A stretch of DNA of 64,000 nucleotides from Corynebacterium sp. P3-F1 (GTDB taxonomy: Bacteria > Actinomycetota > Actinomycetes > Mycobacteriales > Mycobacteriaceae): NCBI RefSeq assembly GCF_030503635.1, contig NZ_CP129965.1, forward strand, positions 1,488,001 through 1,552,000, in the 5' to 3' direction. A model generated the notes under the pieces. That model ran no database searches and was not told the origin of the DNA. It saw only the letters and a program-made list of their open reading frames with translations. The number at the start of each line of letters is the position of its first letter. Positions within the stretch are counted from its first letter, which is position 1. Below are positions 60,428 through 64,000 of the stretch, one piece after another. A program made the position numbers and the translations under genes.

Positions 60428-62551
60428 GTGGCACAAGAAGTGCTTAAGGATCTGAACAAGGTCCGCAACATCGGCATCATGGCCCACATCGATGCTGGTA
60501 AGACCACCACGACCGAGCGCATCCTGTTCTACACGGGTATTAACCGCCGCGTCGGCGAGACGCACGACGGTGGCGCTACGACGGACTGGATGGAGCAGGA
60601 GAAAGAGCGCGGCATCACCATTACGTCCGCTGCTGTGACTTGCTTCTGGAACGGCAACCAGATCAACATCATCGACACCCCGGGCCACGTTGACTTCACC
60701 GTCGAGGTCGAGCGCTCCCTGCGCGTCCTCGACGGCGCTGTCGCAGTGTTCGACGGTAAAGAGGGTGTGGAGCCGCAGTCCGAGCAGGTCTGGCGTCAGG
60801 CTGCTAAGTACGACGTGCCGCGTATCTGCTTCGTCAATAAGATGGACAAGCTCGGCGCGGACTTCTACCACACCGTTCAGACCATCATCGACCGCCTCGG
60901 CGCTAAGCCGCTGGTTATGCAGCTGCCGATCGGTGCCGAGGATGACTTTGACGGTGTCGTCGACCTGGTCGACATGAAGGCCATCACCTGGCGCGGCAAG
61001 GTCGAGACCGGTGCTGAGCCGACCATCGAGGAGATCCCGGCCGACCTCCAGGAGAAGGCAGAGGAGTACCGCGAGAAGCTGCTCGAAACCGTCGCCGAGT
61101 CCGACGAAGAGCTCATGGAGAAGTACTTCGGCGGTGAAGAGCTGACCACCGAGGAGATCAAGGGCGCCATCCGCAAGATGACCGTCGACTCCGAGCTGTA
61201 CCCGGTCTTCTGCGGTACCGCTTACCGCAACAAGGGTGTCCAGCCGCTGCTCGACGCTATTGTTGACTACCTGCCGAACCCGCTCGACGTGGGCGAGGTC
61301 CAGGGAGTGTCCATCGACGGCGAGGAGAAGATGACCCGTAAGCCGTCCGTCGAGGAGCCGTTCTCCGCTCTGGCGTTCAAGATCGCCGTCCACCCATTCT
61401 TCGGCAAGCTCACCTACGTGCGCGTCTACTCCGGCCAGGCCATCCCGGGCGAGCAGATGCTCAACTCCACGAAGTCCAAGAAGGAGCGCGTGGGCAAGCT
61501 CTTCCAGATGCACGCGAACAAGGAGAACCCGGTCGAGCACGCTGACGCCGGTAACATCTACGCGTTCATCGGTCTGAAGGAGACCACCACGGGTGACACG
61601 CTGTGCAACCCGGACCACCCGATCATCCTCGAGTCCATGGACTTCCCGGACCCGGTGATCCAGGTCGCCATCGAGCCGAAGACCAAGGCCGACCAGGAGA
61701 AGCTGGGTACCGCTATCCAGAAGCTCGCCGAAGAGGACCCGACCTTCACCGTCCAGCTCGACGAGGAGTCTGGCCAGACCGTCATCGGCGGTATGGGCGA
61801 GCTCCACCTCGACGTTCTGGTGGACCGCATGAAGCGCGAGTTCAAGGTCGAAGCAAACATCGGTTCCCCGCAGGTCGCGTACCGCGAGACCATCCGCAAG
61901 AAGGTCGAGCACCTCGACTACACCCACAAGAAGCAGACTGGTGGTTCCGGCCAGTTCGCGAAGGTCATCGTCACCATCGAGCCGTACGAGCCGGACCCGG
62001 AGGCCTTGGAAGAGGGCCAGTCGCCGACCTACGCCTTCGAGAATGCTGTCACCGGTGGCCGCGTGCCGAAGGAGTACATCCCGTCCGTCGACGCTGGTAT
62101 CCAGGACGCAATGCAGTACGGTTACCTCGCTGGTTACCCGCTGGTGAACATTAAGGCCACCCTGGAAGACGGTGCTTACCACGAGGTCGACTCCTCCGAG
62201 ATGGCGTTCAAGCTCGCAGGTTCCCAGGCTCTGAAGGAAGCTGTGGCCAAGGCGAAGCCGGTTCTGCTCGAGCCGCTCATGGCAGTCGAAGTTGTCACCC
62301 CTGAGGAGTACATGGGTACCGTCAACGGCGACATCAGCTCTCGACGCGGCCAGGTTTACGCCATGGAGGACCGCTCCGGCGCCAAGGTGGTCAAGGCTAA
62401 GGTGCCGCTGTCCGAGATGTTCGGCTACATCGGCGACCTCCGTTCCTCGACCGCTGGCCGCGCGAACTTCACCATGGTGTTTGATTCCTACGGTGAGGTT
62501 CCGTCCAGCATCGCGCAGGAGATTATCGACGAGCGCAACGGCAACGCCTAA
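60428..62551 (+). CDS. fusA: Elongation factor G
   Basis: A 707-residue GTPase that drives translocation and ribosome recycling. G1 is [16 protein letters not shown]2 region [21 protein letters not shown]3 DTPGHVDFT and G4 [12 protein letters not shown]. Domains II-V follow with [17 protein letters not shown] start at 60428. Normal length; 205 bases separate it from rpsG. Confidence 0.97.
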   Translation: MAQEVLKDLNKVRNIGIMAHIDAGKTTTTERILFYTGINRRVGETHDGGATTDWMEQEKERGITITSAAVTCFWNGNQINIIDTPGHVDFTVEVERSLRVLDGAVAVFDGKEGVEPQSEQVWRQAAKYDVPRICFVNKMDKLGADFYHTVQTIIDRLGAKPLVMQLPIGAEDDFDGVVDLVDMKAITWRGKVETGAEPTIEEIPADLQEKAEEYREKLLETVAESDEELMEKYFGGEELTTEEIKGAIRKMTVDSELYPVFCGTAYRNKGVQPLLDAIVDYLPNPLDVGEVQGVSIDGEEKMTRKPSVEEPFSALAFKIAVHPFFGKLTYVRVYSGQAIPGEQMLNSTKSKKERVGKLFQMHANKENPVEHADAGNIYAFIGLKETTTGDTLCNPDHPIILESMDFPDPVIQVAIEPKTKADQEKLGTAIQKLAEEDPTFTVQLDEESGQTVIGGMGELHLDVLVDRMKREFKVEANIGSPQVAYRETIRKKVEHLDYTHKKQTGGSGQFAKVIVTIEPYEPDPEALEEGQSPTYAFENAVTGGRVPKEYIPSVDAGIQDAMQYGYLAGYPLVNIKATLEDGAYHEVDSSEMAFKLAGSQALKEAVAKAKPVLLEPLMAVEVVTPEEYMGTVNGDISSRRGQVYAMEDRSGAKVVKAKVPLSEMFGYIGDLRSSTAGRANFTMVFDSYGEVPSSIAQEIIDERNGNA

Positions 62552-63023
62552 AACGCGTTAGCTGCGTGCTCCCCCAGGGATAATGTGCCGCTGGGGGAGT
62601 GCTAGCGCTGCGGTAGCGGCCGTGCTGAAAGTTTCGAACACTGTAGATGCGCGGAGGAAAGACGCGGAAGAAAAGCGACGCCAAGTCGCACGATACTTTC
62701 GCGCTCAGTAAGCAATAGACAGTAAACGGAGCTTTGAGCCGGCCGTTACCACTAGGTGGTTCCGCCCTCCAACGGACCGTCCGGATGACCGGCAGGGAGA
62801 CCTAGAATCCTCCCTGTTATGGTTTGAAAAACGGCGTTAACAAATCTAGGATCATGTAACTGGCACATTGTGAAATGGCCATTGTTTCCATGCCCGACGC
62901 ACCGGTGCGCCACCACAATCGGTGGATGACGGTGGACCGAGTGCTAGGAAATGAAAGCAAGGCAGAAGTAAATCCACGTGGCTGCGAGAGTCGTAGTCAC
63001 ATGCACGTCCAGGAGGACAAACA
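62552..63023. other. fusA-tuf spacer
   Basis: 472 bases without a supported gene. A 9-bp hairpin CTCCCCCAG / CTGGGGGAG (62569-62577 and 62591-62599) follows fusA and may end part of its transcripts. A tuf promoter and leader follow. Confidence 0.6.
62824..62852 (+). promoter_or_regulatory. Likely tuf promoter
   Basis: TTGAAA (62824-62829) and TAGGAT (62847-62852) with a 17-base spacer, close to the sigma-70-type consensus. Transcription would start near 62859, giving a leader of about 165 nt. Confidence 0.6.

Positions 63024-64000
<977 letters not shown>

Noticed and set aside
60314..62182. 622-residue open frame antisense to fusA
   Set aside because: Shadow frame of a universally conserved gene.

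Overview
The window is a high-GC actinobacterial chromosome segment, almost certainly Corynebacterium. The gene order hemA-hemC-hemD-hemB, hemE-hemY-hemL, gpm-resA-ccdA-resB-ccsB, menA/menE/menB/menC/menD/menG/menJ, tRNA-Thr/Met/Trp-secE-nusG-rplKA, rplJL-rpoBC and rpsLG-fusA-tuf is the one recalled for corynebacteria and, gene for gene, for mycobacteria. Family names come from motifs and remembered family sequences; no database search was run.

Region by region. (1) 1-9.7 kb and on to 14.2 kb: heme synthesis (hemA end, hemC, fused cobA-hemD, hemB, hemE, hemY, hemL). Between hemB and hemE lie two small membrane proteins and a 925-residue P1B-type ATPase homologue with every diagnostic catalytic and metal-binding motif replaced. 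A VTT/DedA membrane protein and an AT-richer SAP-domain gene sit just before hemL. (2) 14.3-19.2 kb: a histidine-phosphatase-like protein and the system II cytochrome c maturation set. (3) 19.3-40.3 kb: menaquinone synthesis scattered over both strands, with a permease, a glycosyltransferase, a two-component system plus ABC transporter, a PIN toxin-antitoxin pair, a DASS carboxylate transporter, a mannosyltransferase (mgtA-like), menJ and a polyprenyl diphosphate synthase. A 129-bp imperfect inverted-repeat element with a possible leaderless micro-ORF lies between the glycosyltransferase and menE. (4) 40.3-64 kb: four tRNAs, secE-nusG, ribosomal proteins, a complete IS30-family element between rplL and a DUF3068 gene, rpoBC, a DUF1707 protein, rpsL-rpsG-fusA and the start of tuf.

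The first 40 kb works as one respiratory supply block: heme, covalent attachment of heme to cytochromes c, and menaquinone. The rest is the transcription and translation core. Many first genes of transcription units have a -10-like TANNNT hexamer 6-8 nt before the start codon and no ribosome binding site, the layout of leaderless mRNAs; this was used to choose several starts.

The most unusual item is the inactive-looking P-type ATPase inside the heme cluster. Next are the inverted-repeat element with its micro-ORF, a palindrome shared by two promoters of the two-component/ABC module, a terminator-like hairpin between secE and nusG, and a perfect palindrome abutting the putative rpoB -35 box.
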